A stretch of DNA of 63,640 nt from Glycomyces amatae (GCF_020991375.1 NZ_JAJLQZ010000026.1:1-63640); one strand, 5' to 3'. Shown: positions 49,684-57,511, counted from the stretch's first letter. Program-made: numbers and translations. The notes: generated by a model not told the origin, from the letters alone.

Positions 49684-49693
49684 TAGTTAGGCT
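49665..49693 (+). promoter_or_regulatory. Promoter of the 212-aa membrane protein
   Basis: -35 TTGCAG (49665-49670), 17-base spacer, -10 TAGGCT (49688-49693), then six bases to the ATG at 49700, so transcription should start at or beside the start codon. Confidence 0.75.
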
Positions 49694-49699
49694 CGGCGC

Positions 49700-50338
49700 A
49701 TGACCTCCCCGCGCGCCGCCGGCGCCTTCCTCCTCCTCTCCCCCGTCGGCATCCTCCTGGGCTGGGCCGCCACGCGCCTCATGGACGGCATGGGCGACGA
49801 ACCCCTGTGGACGATCGGGCACCTGCTGTGGCTGCCGGCGTACGCCCTGCTCGCACTGGGGCTCCTCGGGATCCACCGGCGCATCGGCGCCGACTCCCCC
49901 GGCGGCCGGCTGCTCGCCGGGTCCGGCGCCGCCCTGGCGGTGCTCGGCGGCGCGGCGCTCACCGTCCAGATGGCCGTCGACCTGGTGGTCGGCTTCGCGA
50001 CCACGAGCCGCCCGGAGATGTGGGACATGTTCGACGCCGTCCAGGCCGTGCCGGGCGTGGAGCCCGCCGTCTACGCGGTCGGGCCGACCCTGCTGTTCCT
50101 GGGGATGCCGATCCTCATGGTCCACGCGGCGGTCCGCCGCCGCGTCCCGGCCCGCAGCGCGGTCCTCGTCGTCGCGGCCGTGGCCGTCATGGTGCTCGAC
50201 CAGGCGGTCGGGCTCCCGCTGCGCCTGGGGATGGCGACCGCGTCGGTCCTGCTCTTCGCGGCGATGGTGCCGGTGCGGCGGCTCCTGCTCGCCGAAGGGG
50301 CGCCGGCGGGCGCCGCCGACCGGGCCGGAGTACGGTAG
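49700..50338 (+). CDS. Six-helix membrane protein under ArsR control
   Basis: 212 aa, almost entirely hydrophobic, with about six membrane helices (GAFLLLSPVGILLGWAATRL, LWLPAYALLALGLLGIH, GAALAVLGGAALTVQMAVDL and later ones) and a basic C-terminus. No recognised family and no metal-binding motif. It is probably leaderless from a strong-looking promoter overlapped by the operator of the divergent ArsR gene, which suggests induction by whatever releases that regulator. Confidence 0.72.
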   Translation: MTSPRAAGAFLLLSPVGILLGWAATRLMDGMGDEPLWTIGHLLWLPAYALLALGLLGIHRRIGADSPGGRLLAGSGAALAVLGGAALTVQMAVDLVVGFATTSRPEMWDMFDAVQAVPGVEPAVYAVGPTLLFLGMPILMVHAAVRRRVPARSAVLVVAAVAVMVLDQAVGLPLRLGMATASVLLFAAMVPVRRLLLAEGAPAGAADRAGVR

Positions 50339-50343
50339 CGGCC

Positions 50344-50366
50344 TGCCCGGCCGGCGGTGCCGGGCA
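50344..50366 (+). terminator. Small hairpin terminator
   Basis: Perfect 8-bp stem TGCCCGGC with loop CGGCGGT, six bases after the membrane protein stop and just upstream of the nucleoside hydrolase ribosome site. Confidence 0.55.
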
Positions 50367-50390
50367 CAGTGGACTCGCGAAGGGAAGCCG

Positions 50391-51335
50391 ATGTCGCCCA
50401 CCAGATTCGTCCTCGACTGCGACACCGGCTCGGACGACGCGATCGCGATCCTCGCGGCCGCGTCGCACCCCGGGCTCGAACCGGTCGCGATCACGACGGT
50501 CGGCGGCAACGTCGCCCTCGCCGACGTCACCGCGAACACCCTGAGCGTCCTCGGCCTCGTCGGCGCGGACGTGCCCGTCTACTCGGGCGCCGACCGGCCC
50601 TACCTGCGGCCCGACCTGCCGATCCCGCGCGACGTCCTGAACAAGGACAGCGCGTTCCAGCTGTCGCGCCTCGGCTTCGGCGAACCGGTCTCGACCGCGC
50701 GGGCCGAGCACGCGGTCGACTTCCTCACCCGGTTCTACGGGGACGCGGCGAGCGCCGACGCGGCGCTCGTGGCGACGGGACCGCTGACCAACGTGGCGCT
50801 CGCGCTGACGGCGGAGCCGGGCCTGGCCGAACGGATCCCGCGCCTCGTGCTCATGGGCGGGGCGCACGCGAACGGGAACGTCACGGCCGCCGCCGAGTTC
50901 AACTTCTGGGCCGACCCCGAAGCGGCCCAAGTGGTCCTGACGGCGGGCATCCGCGAGGTCGTCATCGTCCCGCTGGACGCGACGCACAGCGCGCCGCTGT
51001 CCGAACGCGACTGCGAGGTGTTCGAGCGGATCGGCACGCCCGCCGCCGCGGGGGTCGCGATGCTGCTGCGCCACCGGCTCGAGCACGACCGGGCGGCGGC
51101 CGGGTCCGCGCCGGTGCACGACCCGATGTGCGTGGCCTACCTGGTGCGGCCCGACCTGTTCACCGAGCAGGTCGAGGCGTCGGTGAGCGTCGAGACCATC
51201 GGGGAGCGCACCCTCGGGGAGCTCCTGGTGGACACCCGGCCGTGGCGGTCGGAGCCGTCGAACGCGACCGTGGCGCTCCGGGCCTCCACGGCGGTCTACC
51301 GCGACTTCCTGCGGACCGCCTTCGCCGCGGGCTGA
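50391..51335 (+). CDS. Inosine/uridine-preferring nucleoside hydrolase family protein
   Basis: 314-aa enzyme splitting nucleosides into base and ribose. The N-terminal Ca2+-binding motif reads VLDCDTGSDDAIAIL (the usual DxDPGxDD with Thr-Gly-Ser). The ribose loop is ATGPLTNVALAL, the GGAHANGNVTAAAEFNFWAD block carries the Asn/Glu ligands, and HDPMCVAYLVRPDLF holds the catalytic His-Asp. AAGGGAAG precedes the ATG. It is likely cytosolic nucleoside salvage. No transporter is adjacent. Confidence 0.93.
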   Translation: MSPTRFVLDCDTGSDDAIAILAAASHPGLEPVAITTVGGNVALADVTANTLSVLGLVGADVPVYSGADRPYLRPDLPIPRDVLNKDSAFQLSRLGFGEPVSTARAEHAVDFLTRFYGDAASADAALVATGPLTNVALALTAEPGLAERIPRLVLMGGAHANGNVTAAAEFNFWADPEAAQVVLTAGIREVVIVPLDATHSAPLSERDCEVFERIGTPAAAGVAMLLRHRLEHDRAAAGSAPVHDPMCVAYLVRPDLFTEQVEASVSVETIGERTLGELLVDTRPWRSEPSNATVALRASTAVYRDFLRTAFAAG

Positions 51336-51472
51336 TCCGAAGCGGCCGCCTTCCGAAGATCGGCCGTCCGCACCTGTCGGTGAGGGGGCGGACACGCCAT
51401 ACTGGAGCGATCCTCGCAGTCCTGTGCGGACGGTTCCGGCTTCCCGGGGCCCCGGCAGCAAGGGAACGTACG

Positions 51473-52021
51473 GTGCACATGGAACCACTCATCGCCGCAG
51501 GGCTGGCGCTCGTCGGCACGGTACTGGCGGTCGCGGCCGGATTCTGGCAATGGCGGCGCACGCAGGCGCACGAGTCCGGCAGCGCGTACCGGGCCCACCG
51601 GGTCGCGGCGCTCGAGGAGGTCTGGAACGCGCTCTCGGACCTGGAGGAGCGGCTGCGGTCCCAGGTGATGCGGGGCGAGGCCGACGGGGAGATGGCGTCA
51701 CTGCGCTACCAGGAGGAGATCGGGCGCGTCAACATGCTGGTGCTGCGCCGCTCGCCTTTCCTCCTCACCGACGAGCAGGACCTGGCCCAGCGGTACCTGT
51801 ACCGGCTCATCGAGATCAACACGATGATCCGCGTCGGCCCGCAGGACCGGGCGCTGGACGACGCCTCGGCGATGAGCCGGGGCGATTCGGGCTGGTGGGA
51901 CAGCACCATGGAGCAGCCACCGCAGGCGAGCATCGTCGCGTTCGCGGCCACCGACCTCCAGCGGCTGCGCCGGGAGCTGGGCGGCCGGTACGCCGCGGTG
52001 GTGCAGGGCACGGTCGATTGA
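51473..52021 (+). CDS. Single-helix membrane protein of unknown function
   Basis: 182 aa. An N-terminal membrane helix (about residues 5-23, LIAAGLALVGTVLAVAAGF) is followed by a short WQWRRTQAHE linker and a soluble, mainly helical domain (SAYRAHRVAALEEVWNALSD, FAATDLQRLRRELGGRYAA). It is not recognised. GTG at 51473 has AAGGGA seven bases upstream; ATG at 51479 is an alternative. The last codons G-T-V-D-stop are the seed unit of the 15-bp tandem array that continues for about 160 bases beyond the stop. Confidence 0.65.
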   Translation: MHMEPLIAAGLALVGTVLAVAAGFWQWRRTQAHESGSAYRAHRVAALEEVWNALSDLEERLRSQVMRGEADGEMASLRYQEEIGRVNMLVLRRSPFLLTDEQDLAQRYLYRLIEINTMIRVGPQDRALDDASAMSRGDSGWWDSTMEQPPQASIVAFAATDLQRLRRELGGRYAAVVQGTVD

Positions 52022-52183
52022 GGCACGGTTGATTGAGGCACAGCCGAGCGAGGCACGGCCGAGTAGAACGCGGTCGGATGAAGCGCAGTCGGATGAAGCA
52101 CGGTCGAATAAGGCACAGTCGAAGGCACAGTCGAATAAGGCACTGTCGGATAAAGCACGGCCAGGTAGGGCGCGGTTCGGGGT
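52007..52183 (+). repeat. 15-bp tandem array, most units ending in an in-frame stop codon
   Basis: Eleven full units plus one partial. Unit 1 (52007-52021) is GGCACGGTCGATTGA, the last five codons of the preceding gene. Units 2-11 keep a 15-base period (one is 12 bases, 52112-52123), with variants of GGCACGGTCGAATAA. In the gene's reading frame nine of the eleven full units end in a stop (TGA four times, TAA three times, TAG twice). The array runs into 52183 as GGCGCGGTT. It is too short and spacer-free for CRISPR. Confidence 0.85.
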
Positions 52184-52263
52184 TCAGGATTCGGACGCGG
52201 GCGGCGGGGTCGGCGTGCGGCGGCGCGCCCGCCGAAGGGCGGGTTCGGCGGCCTGCCCGCCCG

Positions 52264-53022
52264 TCATGACCGCGGACCCGCCGCCGGGAGCGGGCGGCCG
52301 AAGCGCACCTTGACGCCGGGCGAGTAGAGCACGCTCACCGGGTCGCCTTCGACGGGCAGCCCGGCCGCGGCGGTCAGGTCCTCGTCGCACTCGATGAGCT
52401 CGGCGCGGTGCAGCGGCCAGCGCGGGTGGGCGTTGGGCAGGTAGCGCAGGCGCCCGGCGACCTCGTTGTGGAGGCCCCACCGGGCGGTGAGGAAGTGCTC
52501 CAGCGCGGTCGGCTCGGCGAGGCGCCCGCCCACGCGCAGGGCGATGCGGCTGCGCGCGCCGCGGGGGCCGGGCCAGCGCCGCGAGCTGGTGTAGGTGCGC
52601 TCGTCGCCGTCGGCGCGGACGGCCATGCGCGACCACGTGTACGGGAGCCGGAAGCCCGCGCGGGCCGTGAGCACGGGGATGAGGCGCGCGGCGTCGAGGG
52701 AGCGGAAGGCCACGCCGCGGCGGCCCGCCTCGTCCACCGTGTACAGCCTGACGTTGGTCTCGGGGAAGGAGCCCAGGTACGGGATGCCGGGCAGGGGCGG
52801 CCATCCGACGCGGTGCATCCGGAAGGGGACGAGGCCGACGTAGGCCGCGCCGTCGAAGGTGTCGGGGACGGTGCCGGCGGGCAGGAGCGGCGCGACGTCC
52901 TCCGGGGCGACCTGCCAGTGGAGGAAGGCCAGGTCGAGCCAGGACTGGGTGAGCAGGGGCCTGGTGATCGGCGCCGGGGCGTCGGGCGTGACGGGCTCGG
53001 GCGTCGGTGCGTTGGCGGACAC
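52264..53022 (-). CDS. DUF2071 (YqjF-like) protein
   Basis: 252 aa. The family's conserved segments are TQSWLDLAFLHWQVAPEDVA, PAGTVPDTFDGAAYVGLVPF, PGIPYLGSFPETNVRLYTVD and a C-terminal VSVLYSPGVKVRFGRP. The fold is related to acetoacetate decarboxylase but the role is not established. The GTG at 53022 starts 50 bases after the TetR stop, so the two may be co-transcribed. About 80 bases between it and the tandem array hold nothing recognisable. Confidence 0.85.
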   Translation of the reverse strand: MSANAPTPEPVTPDAPAPITRPLLTQSWLDLAFLHWQVAPEDVAPLLPAGTVPDTFDGAAYVGLVPFRMHRVGWPPLPGIPYLGSFPETNVRLYTVDEAGRRGVAFRSLDAARLIPVLTARAGFRLPYTWSRMAVRADGDERTYTSSRRWPGPRGARSRIALRVGGRLAEPTALEHFLTARWGLHNEVAGRLRYLPNAHPRWPLHRAELIECDEDLTAAAGLPVEGDPVSVLYSPGVKVRFGRPLPAAGPRS

Positions 53023-53072
53023 CGCTTCAGGATCGCAGGCCCGCGGCGGCCGCGGCGGGCGGATCGCGGCCG

Positions 53073-53723
53073 TCAGGTGCGCCGGAGGTCGCCGAAGCCG
53101 CGGAAGATCGCCTCGAGCGCGACGTCGAAGCGGGTGTCGGCCTCGCGGTCCCGGTCCGCGCGGATCGCCTCGCTGATGAGCGGGTACTCCCCCGGGTCGA
53201 TGCCGGTCAGGTGGCCTTCCTGGACGGATGCGGTGTCCGGTACCGCCGGGTTCGAGGCGGACACCAGGTGGCCGAGCACGAACTCGTTCAGCGAGTAGAC
53301 GAGGTCGAGCGCGGCGCGCAGGCCGAACCCGGCCGCGTGCAGTTCGGCCAGGCCGTGCTCCATGATCCGCAGGCTCTGCTCGGTCACGGCGGGGCGCGAG
53401 ACGACCAGGGGCACGAGGCCCGGGTGCTCGAGCAGTGTGGCCCGGAGGGAGCGGGCGTAGTCGCGCAGGCCGTCCTGCCAGGACCTGCCGCCCGCGAGGG
53501 AGAAGTCGGCCCGCGCGAAGACGTGCTCGACCAGGCCGTCCAGGAGGGCGTCCTTGCCGGCGAAGTAGTGGTAGAGGGTCATCGCCTCCACGTCGACCTC
53601 GGCGCCGAGGCGGCGCATGGAGAGCTTGGCGAGCCCGTCCCGGTCGACCAGCCGCACCGCGCCTTCGAGGATCGCCTCCCTGGTCAGCCCGGCCTTCTGG
53701 CCGCGTGTCCGGTTCGCCGTCAT
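53073..53723 (-). CDS. TetR-family regulator with TetR_C domain
   Basis: 216 aa. The N-terminal helix-turn-helix reads REAILEGAVRLVDRDGLAKL then MRRLGAEVDVEAMTLYHYF, the TetR-class pattern. The C-terminal ligand domain belongs to the classical TetR_C type (LEHPGLVPLVVSRP, YSLNEFVLGH). The ATG at 53723 has AAGGGGG upstream and is preferred over 53744. Divergent from a small membrane protein, with a pair of inverted operators between them. It probably represses both. Confidence 0.9.
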   Translation of the reverse strand: MTANRTRGQKAGLTREAILEGAVRLVDRDGLAKLSMRRLGAEVDVEAMTLYHYFAGKDALLDGLVEHVFARADFSLAGGRSWQDGLRDYARSLRATLLEHPGLVPLVVSRPAVTEQSLRIMEHGLAELHAAGFGLRAALDLVYSLNEFVLGHLVSASNPAVPDTASVQEGHLTGIDPGEYPLISEAIRADRDREADTRFDVALEAIFRGFGDLRRT

Positions 53724-53738
53724 GAAACCCCCTTGATG

Positions 53739-53790
53739 ATTCATACATCGTAAGTATAGACTGCCATGAGGAAACTTACGACGTATGAAT
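53739..53790. promoter_or_regulatory. Paired TetR operators
   Basis: ATTCATACATCGTAAGT (53739-53755) and its inverted copy ACTTACGACGTATGAAT (53774-53790) match at 16 of 17 positions, 18 bases apart. Each contains a TACGNCGTA-like dyad. The left site lies between -35 TTGATG (53733-53738) and -10 TAGACT (53757-53762) of the rightward gene. Confidence 0.75.
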
Positions 53791-53803
53791 CGAAGGAGCG
53801 CCC

Positions 53804-54259
53804 ATGACCACCCTCAAGCAGCCCGAACGCGCCGCCGCGAAGCGGCCGCTGCTGATCGCGCTGTACGCCGGCCTGGCGCTGAGCGTGATCGGCGCGGTCG
53901 CGCCGTACCTCGACATCGCGACGGCCGACACCATCGGAGCCCACGTGCGCGACGCCTATCCCGACTGGCCCGCCTCCGACGTCCAGAAGGACCGGGACGC
54001 GATCGCCCTCGCGCTCGCCCTCCTCGGCGGCCTGGGCGCGGTGACCTGGATCGTCGCCATCGCGACGGCCGGGAAGCGCTGGGCGCGCTGGTTCGTCACG
54101 GCCGCGTTCGCGGTCGGCACGGTCCTGGCCCTGTCGATCGGCTTCATGGGCGGGGAGGCCTACAGCACCATCGCCCCGCCCGCCTACGGCGCGCTGGTGA
54201 CGCTGCCGTGCCTGGCGGGCCTCGCGGCCGCGGTCCTGGTGTGGCGCCGGCGGGACTGA
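53804..54259 (+). CDS. Four-helix membrane protein controlled by TetR
   Basis: 151 aa with four membrane helices (LLIALYAGLALSVIGAVAPY, AIALALALLGGLGAVTWIVA, WFVTAAFAVGTVLALSIGF, LVTLPCLAGLAAAVLVW) and short loops, ending WRRRD. No family recognised; size and topology recall DoxX-like or small integral proteins. AAGGAG precedes the ATG. Expression should be released by the ligand of the divergent TetR. Its last codons form one arm of an inverted repeat with the end of the convergent gene. Confidence 0.75.
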   Translation: MTTLKQPERAAAKRPLLIALYAGLALSVIGAVAPYLDIATADTIGAHVRDAYPDWPASDVQKDRDAIALALALLGGLGAVTWIVAIATAGKRWARWFVTAAFAVGTVLALSIGFMGGEAYSTIAPPAYGALVTLPCLAGLAAAVLVWRRRD

Positions 54260-54296
54260 CCCGGCCTCGGGCGGACCGCCGGATCAGTCCCGCCGG
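54247..54296. terminator. Inverted repeat made from both convergent gene ends
   Basis: CCGGCGGGACTGA (54247-54259) and TCAGTCCCGCCGG (54284-54296) are perfect complements over 13 bases. Each arm contains the last codons (Arg-Arg-Asp) and the stop of one gene; the spacer is 24 bases. It may act as a bidirectional terminator built into coding sequence. Confidence 0.6.
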
Positions 54297-55468
54297 GACT
54301 GCCGCGCGGACCGGATCGAGCGCGCCATGAGCCTGCTGACACCCGGCAGGCTCATGGCGCGCATCGTCATGTCGGCCGCCCAGATGTGCGCCTTGGTCGG
54401 CGGCGCGAACCGCGCGATGCCGCGGCGGGCCGCGGCCTGGCGCTCGACGACCTCGGGACGCAGCCGCGACTCCCAGTCGGCGAGCGCGGACGGGACGTCC
54501 CCGTGCCGCTCCAGGGCGGCGCCGAGCCGGTCGGCGCCGGTGAGCGCCAGCGCCGCGCCGTACCCGGCGAAGAGCGTCACGCACCAGGCCGCGTCGCCGA
54601 GCAGGACGACCCGGCCGCGGCTCCAGGCGTCCATGGCGATCTGGCCGACCGAGTCGAAGTAGGCGCCGCCGGGGTCCTCGCGCAGCTGCGCGAGGGCGTC
54701 GGGCACGCCGCCGCCCAGGTCGCCGAAGGCGGCCGAGAGCGCCTGGGCCGGGCCGCGCTCCAGGTCCGCGGCGGTGTCGGCGCTGCGGTAGGTGAAGAAC
54801 GCCGACGAGCGCCCCGGCCCCAGGTTGACGACCGCCGCGGTGCGCCGCGGGCCGATGAAGGTGGTGCCGCTGCCTTCGTCGAGCCCGCGGGGCACCCGGT
54901 CCAGGGGGAAGGCCCCGACCATGTGGTGGAGGTCGACGCGGAAGCGGGACTCGTCGCCGAAGACGAGGCGGCGGACGCCCGAGTGGAGGCCGTCGGCGCC
55001 GACGAGCAGGTCGGCGCGCTCGGTGGTGCCGTCATCGAGCGCGACCTCGACGCCGTCGCCGTCCTGCGCCACGGCCTGGACGGTGGTGCCGAAGCGGAAC
55101 TCGGCGGTGTCCCGGACGGCCTGGTGCAGGGCCGTCTCGAGGTCGCCGCGGAAGACCGACATCGCCCGCGATCCGAGCGCGGCCTCGACCACGGCGGCCG
55201 GGACGGCGAACTTGCGCGAGCCGTCGGCCCTGACGAGGATCGAGGTGAACGCGCCCAGGTCGCGCTCGGCGAGCGCGGGGAGCAGCCCCAGCCGCTCGAC
55301 GGCGTCGTAGCCGGTGCCGATGAGGTTCACCATGTAGCCGCTGCTGCGGCGGGCGGGCGCGCGCTCGACGACCAGTGTCCGCCATCCGGCCCGGTGGAGG
55401 CGCAGCGCGGCGGCCTGCCCCGCGATGCCCGCGCCGATCACGACCGCCCGTCGGTTCCCGATGCCCAT
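54284..55468 (-). CDS. FAD-dependent monooxygenase (PHBH-type)
   Basis: 394 aa class A flavin monooxygenase. The N-terminal FAD motif AVVIGAGIAGQAAALRLHRA (about residues 8-27), the DG motif in LLVGADGLHSGVRRLVFG, and the second FAD motif GRVVLLGDAAWCVTLFAGYG. These enzymes hydroxylate aromatic or other small molecules using NAD(P)H and O2. The ATG at 55468 has GGGAG upstream. Divergent from a TetR gene whose paired operators lie over its promoter, suggesting substrate induction, for example in detoxification. Confidence 0.9.
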   Translation of the reverse strand: MGIGNRRAVVIGAGIAGQAAALRLHRAGWRTLVVERAPARRSSGYMVNLIGTGYDAVERLGLLPALAERDLGAFTSILVRADGSRKFAVPAAVVEAALGSRAMSVFRGDLETALHQAVRDTAEFRFGTTVQAVAQDGDGVEVALDDGTTERADLLVGADGLHSGVRRLVFGDESRFRVDLHHMVGAFPLDRVPRGLDEGSGTTFIGPRRTAAVVNLGPGRSSAFFTYRSADTAADLERGPAQALSAAFGDLGGGVPDALAQLREDPGGAYFDSVGQIAMDAWSRGRVVLLGDAAWCVTLFAGYGAALALTGADRLGAALERHGDVPSALADWESRLRPEVVERQAAARRGIARFAPPTKAHIWAADMTMRAMSLPGVSRLMARSIRSARQSRRD

Positions 55469-55488
55469 TCGTCGCTCCCATCCGAGTA

Positions 55489-55525
55489 TGAACACTTGTT
55501 CATCCTCAGTATGAACGAGTGTTCA
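55489..55525. promoter_or_regulatory. Paired operators between monooxygenase and TetR genes
   Basis: TGAACACTTGTTCA (55489-55502) and TGAACGAGTGTTCA (55512-55525) are imperfect 14-bp palindromes and inverted copies of each other with one mismatch, 23 bases centre to centre. They lie upstream of both divergent starts. Confidence 0.75.
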
Positions 55526-55557
55526 AAATGATCGGCACCGCCCCTCCCCCTCGCCTA

Positions 55558-55563
55558 TAGACT
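55558..55563 (+). promoter_or_regulatory. -10 element (TAGACT) of leaderless TetR gene
   Basis: TAGACT (within CTATAGACT), seven bases before the GTG at 55571, no ribosome site between. Confidence 0.55.
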
Positions 55564-55570
55564 GGGGCGC

Positions 55571-56173
55571 GTGCCCAGAGGTGTCGCCATTCCCCAGCTC
55601 AGGCAGCAGCTGTTCGCCGCCGCCGAGCGGGTGGTCGTGCGCGAGGGGCCCGCGCGGCTCAGCGGCCGCGCCGTCACCGGCGAGGCCGGCGTCGCGACGG
55701 GGCTGCTCCACGCCCACTTCGGGGACTTCGACGAGTTCCTGACCGCGTACGCGGTGGACCGGTCCTTCCTGGTCAGCGCGGCCGCGGCAGGACTGCCCGA
55801 ACGCGCGGGCGGCGGCGCGGTGGCGCGGAACCTCGGGGAGGCCCTGTCGGCCGTCCCGCGCCCCGCCCTGGCCGTGCTGGCCCGGCTGATGGTCCTGCGG
55901 CCCGAGCTGGCCGGGCGGGTCCAGGCGGTGCTCGGCGAGCGGGCGGCCGGGCTCGACGCGGTCGAGCGGGCGGCGGCCGCCTACCTCGCGGCCGAGCGGG
56001 AGCTCGGACGGATCGGCGCGGACCCGTCCGGCGTGGCGCTCGCGCTCGTCGGGGTGCTCCACCACCTGGTCCTCACGGCAGGGCCCGACGAGGACATCAC
56101 GGCGCCGCTCCAGCGGGCCGTCGACGCGCTGGTCATCGGCGCCGACAAGGCACCGCTCGAACCGGAGCGGTGA
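55571..56173 (+). CDS. TetR-family regulator of the monooxygenase
   Basis: 200 aa. The HTH half (LRQQLFAAAERVVVREGPAR; SGRAVTGEAGVATGLLHAHF) is TetR-type with an unusual HAHFGDFDEF in place of the common YxHF motif. The C-terminal half is Ala/Leu-rich helical. GTG start seven bases after TAGACT. Paired palindromes upstream are its probable operators, giving autoregulation and control of the flavin monooxygenase. Confidence 0.85.
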   Translation: MPRGVAIPQLRQQLFAAAERVVVREGPARLSGRAVTGEAGVATGLLHAHFGDFDEFLTAYAVDRSFLVSAAAAGLPERAGGGAVARNLGEALSAVPRPALAVLARLMVLRPELAGRVQAVLGERAAGLDAVERAAAAYLAAERELGRIGADPSGVALALVGVLHHLVLTAGPDEDITAPLQRAVDALVIGADKAPLEPER

Positions 56174-56251
56174 ACCGGAGCGGCCGCCGCGGGCGCATTC
56201 CGGACCATCGATGCTCCAGCCTGCTGTATCGAAACCGGCATACCGCGTCCT

Positions 56252-56257
56252 TAGGCT
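56252..56257 (+). promoter_or_regulatory. -10 element (TAGGCT) of leaderless serine hydrolase gene
   Basis: TAGGCT followed by CGATGC and the ATG at 56264, six bases as at 44187 and 49700. Confidence 0.6.
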
Positions 56258-56263
56258 CGATGC

Positions 56264-57439
56264 ATGCGCAAACACCCAACTGCCGCAACAGTCTTGACCA
56301 TCGCGCTCGTCCTCGCCGCGGCGCCCGCCGCGGCCGCCGGGCCCTGTCCCGCACTCGACACCGACCTGCTCGACGCGAGGTTCGAGGCGTTCGCCGACGC
56401 CGGAGAGCACTCGGTGGTCGTCGAGGTCCGCCGCGACGACGAGACCTGGGCCGAAGCCGCCGGGCCGCGCGGGTTCGACGACCCCGCACCGGCCGAGCCG
56501 GACGACCGCGTCGGCATCGGCAGCATCACCAAGTCCATGACCGCCGTGGTCCTGCTCCAGCTCGAGGCCGAAGGGGCCGTGGACCTCGACGACACCATCG
56601 GCGACCACCTGCCGGGCCTCCTCCCCTACGAGAACGAGCCGACGATCCGGGAGGTCATGGGGCACCGGGGCGGCCTCGACGAGTTCCTGCGGCACCTCTA
56701 CCCCTCCCTGGCCGAGGACGACCTGTCCGACGTCCGCGAGCACTACCGGACCCATTACGAGCCCGAGGAGCTGGTCGCGCTGGGCACCCGGGGGCCGCTC
56801 CTGTTCGAGCCGGGGGGCGGCTGGTCGTACTCCAACACCGGGTACATGGCGCTCGGCCTGCTCGTCGAGGAGCTGACCGGCAACAGCCTCGGCCACGAGC
56901 TGGACCAGCGCGTGTTCGAGCCCGCCGGGATGGACGACGCGTACCTGCCGCACGACGACGGCTTCGGGTTCCGCGGACCGCACCTGACGCCGTACGTGAC
57001 CACCGGCGAGGCCGGTGAGCCCTATATGGACACCACCGGGCTGTCCACGACGCAGCTGTGGGCGGGCGGCGGCGTGGTCGCCGACATGAACGCCGTCAAC
57101 GACTTCTACCGGGCCATGGCCGACGGGACGCTGCTGGCCGACGAGCAGTTCGCCGAGGCCGCCGCGTTCGAGGGGACCGGCGGCGAGCGCCTCTACGGGC
57201 TCGGCCTCTTCGGCATGCCCCTCGGCTGCGGCGACGGACCCGGTGAGATCTACTTCGGACACACCGGCGACACACTCGGCCACTCGAGCTACTCGTTCCA
57301 CTCCGAGGACGGGCGGCGCCAGATCTCGGTCGCCTGGAACGTCGACGACCGGCACGGCTACTTCGACGAGGAGGCCTTCGACGAGGCATTGACGGACCTG
57401 CTCGTCGCGGCCCTGTGCGACGAGGGGGCCCGCCCATAG
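56264..57439 (+). CDS. Secreted serine hydrolase, beta-lactamase/DD-peptidase family
   Basis: 391 aa. The signal peptide is residues 1 to about 25 (MRKHPTAATVLTIALVLAAA with an A-A-A cleavage region), so it acts outside the membrane. Class C-type active site: nucleophile Ser in GSITKSM (SxxK, about residues 87-91), YSNTGYMALG (YxN) and GHTGDTLGHSS (HTG, replacing KTG). Two Cys near the mature N-terminus (GPCPAL) and the end could pair. Such proteins are D,D-peptidases or esterases. The upstream neighbour is a TetR regulator, but this gene has its own leaderless-type promoter. Confidence 0.88.
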   Translation: MRKHPTAATVLTIALVLAAAPAAAAGPCPALDTDLLDARFEAFADAGEHSVVVEVRRDDETWAEAAGPRGFDDPAPAEPDDRVGIGSITKSMTAVVLLQLEAEGAVDLDDTIGDHLPGLLPYENEPTIREVMGHRGGLDEFLRHLYPSLAEDDLSDVREHYRTHYEPEELVALGTRGPLLFEPGGGWSYSNTGYMALGLLVEELTGNSLGHELDQRVFEPAGMDDAYLPHDDGFGFRGPHLTPYVTTGEAGEPYMDTTGLSTTQLWAGGGVVADMNAVNDFYRAMADGTLLADEQFAEAAAFEGTGGERLYGLGLFGMPLGCGDGPGEIYFGHTGDTLGHSSYSFHSEDGRRQISVAWNVDDRHGYFDEEAFDEALTDLLVAALCDEGARP

Positions 57440-57460
57440 GACGCCGCGGCGAATCGAACC

Positions 57461-57500
57461 GCGCGTGGGGGCCGCGCCGGCCGGGGCGGCCCCCACGCGC
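57461..57500 (+). terminator. Terminator after the secreted serine hydrolase
   Basis: Perfect 15-bp stem GCGCGTGGGGGCCGC with a 10-base loop, 21 bases beyond the stop. Confidence 0.85.
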
Positions 57501-57511
57501 GCGGTCCCGGG

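Noticed and set aside
52007..52183. CRISPR array
   Set aside because: The 15-base units are directly adjacent with no spacers, and no cas gene is present.
52029..52313. Rightward small gene across the tandem array
   Set aside because: Its translation is just the repeat in a shifted frame (Ser/Arg/Ala periodic), and it overlaps the DUF2071 gene.
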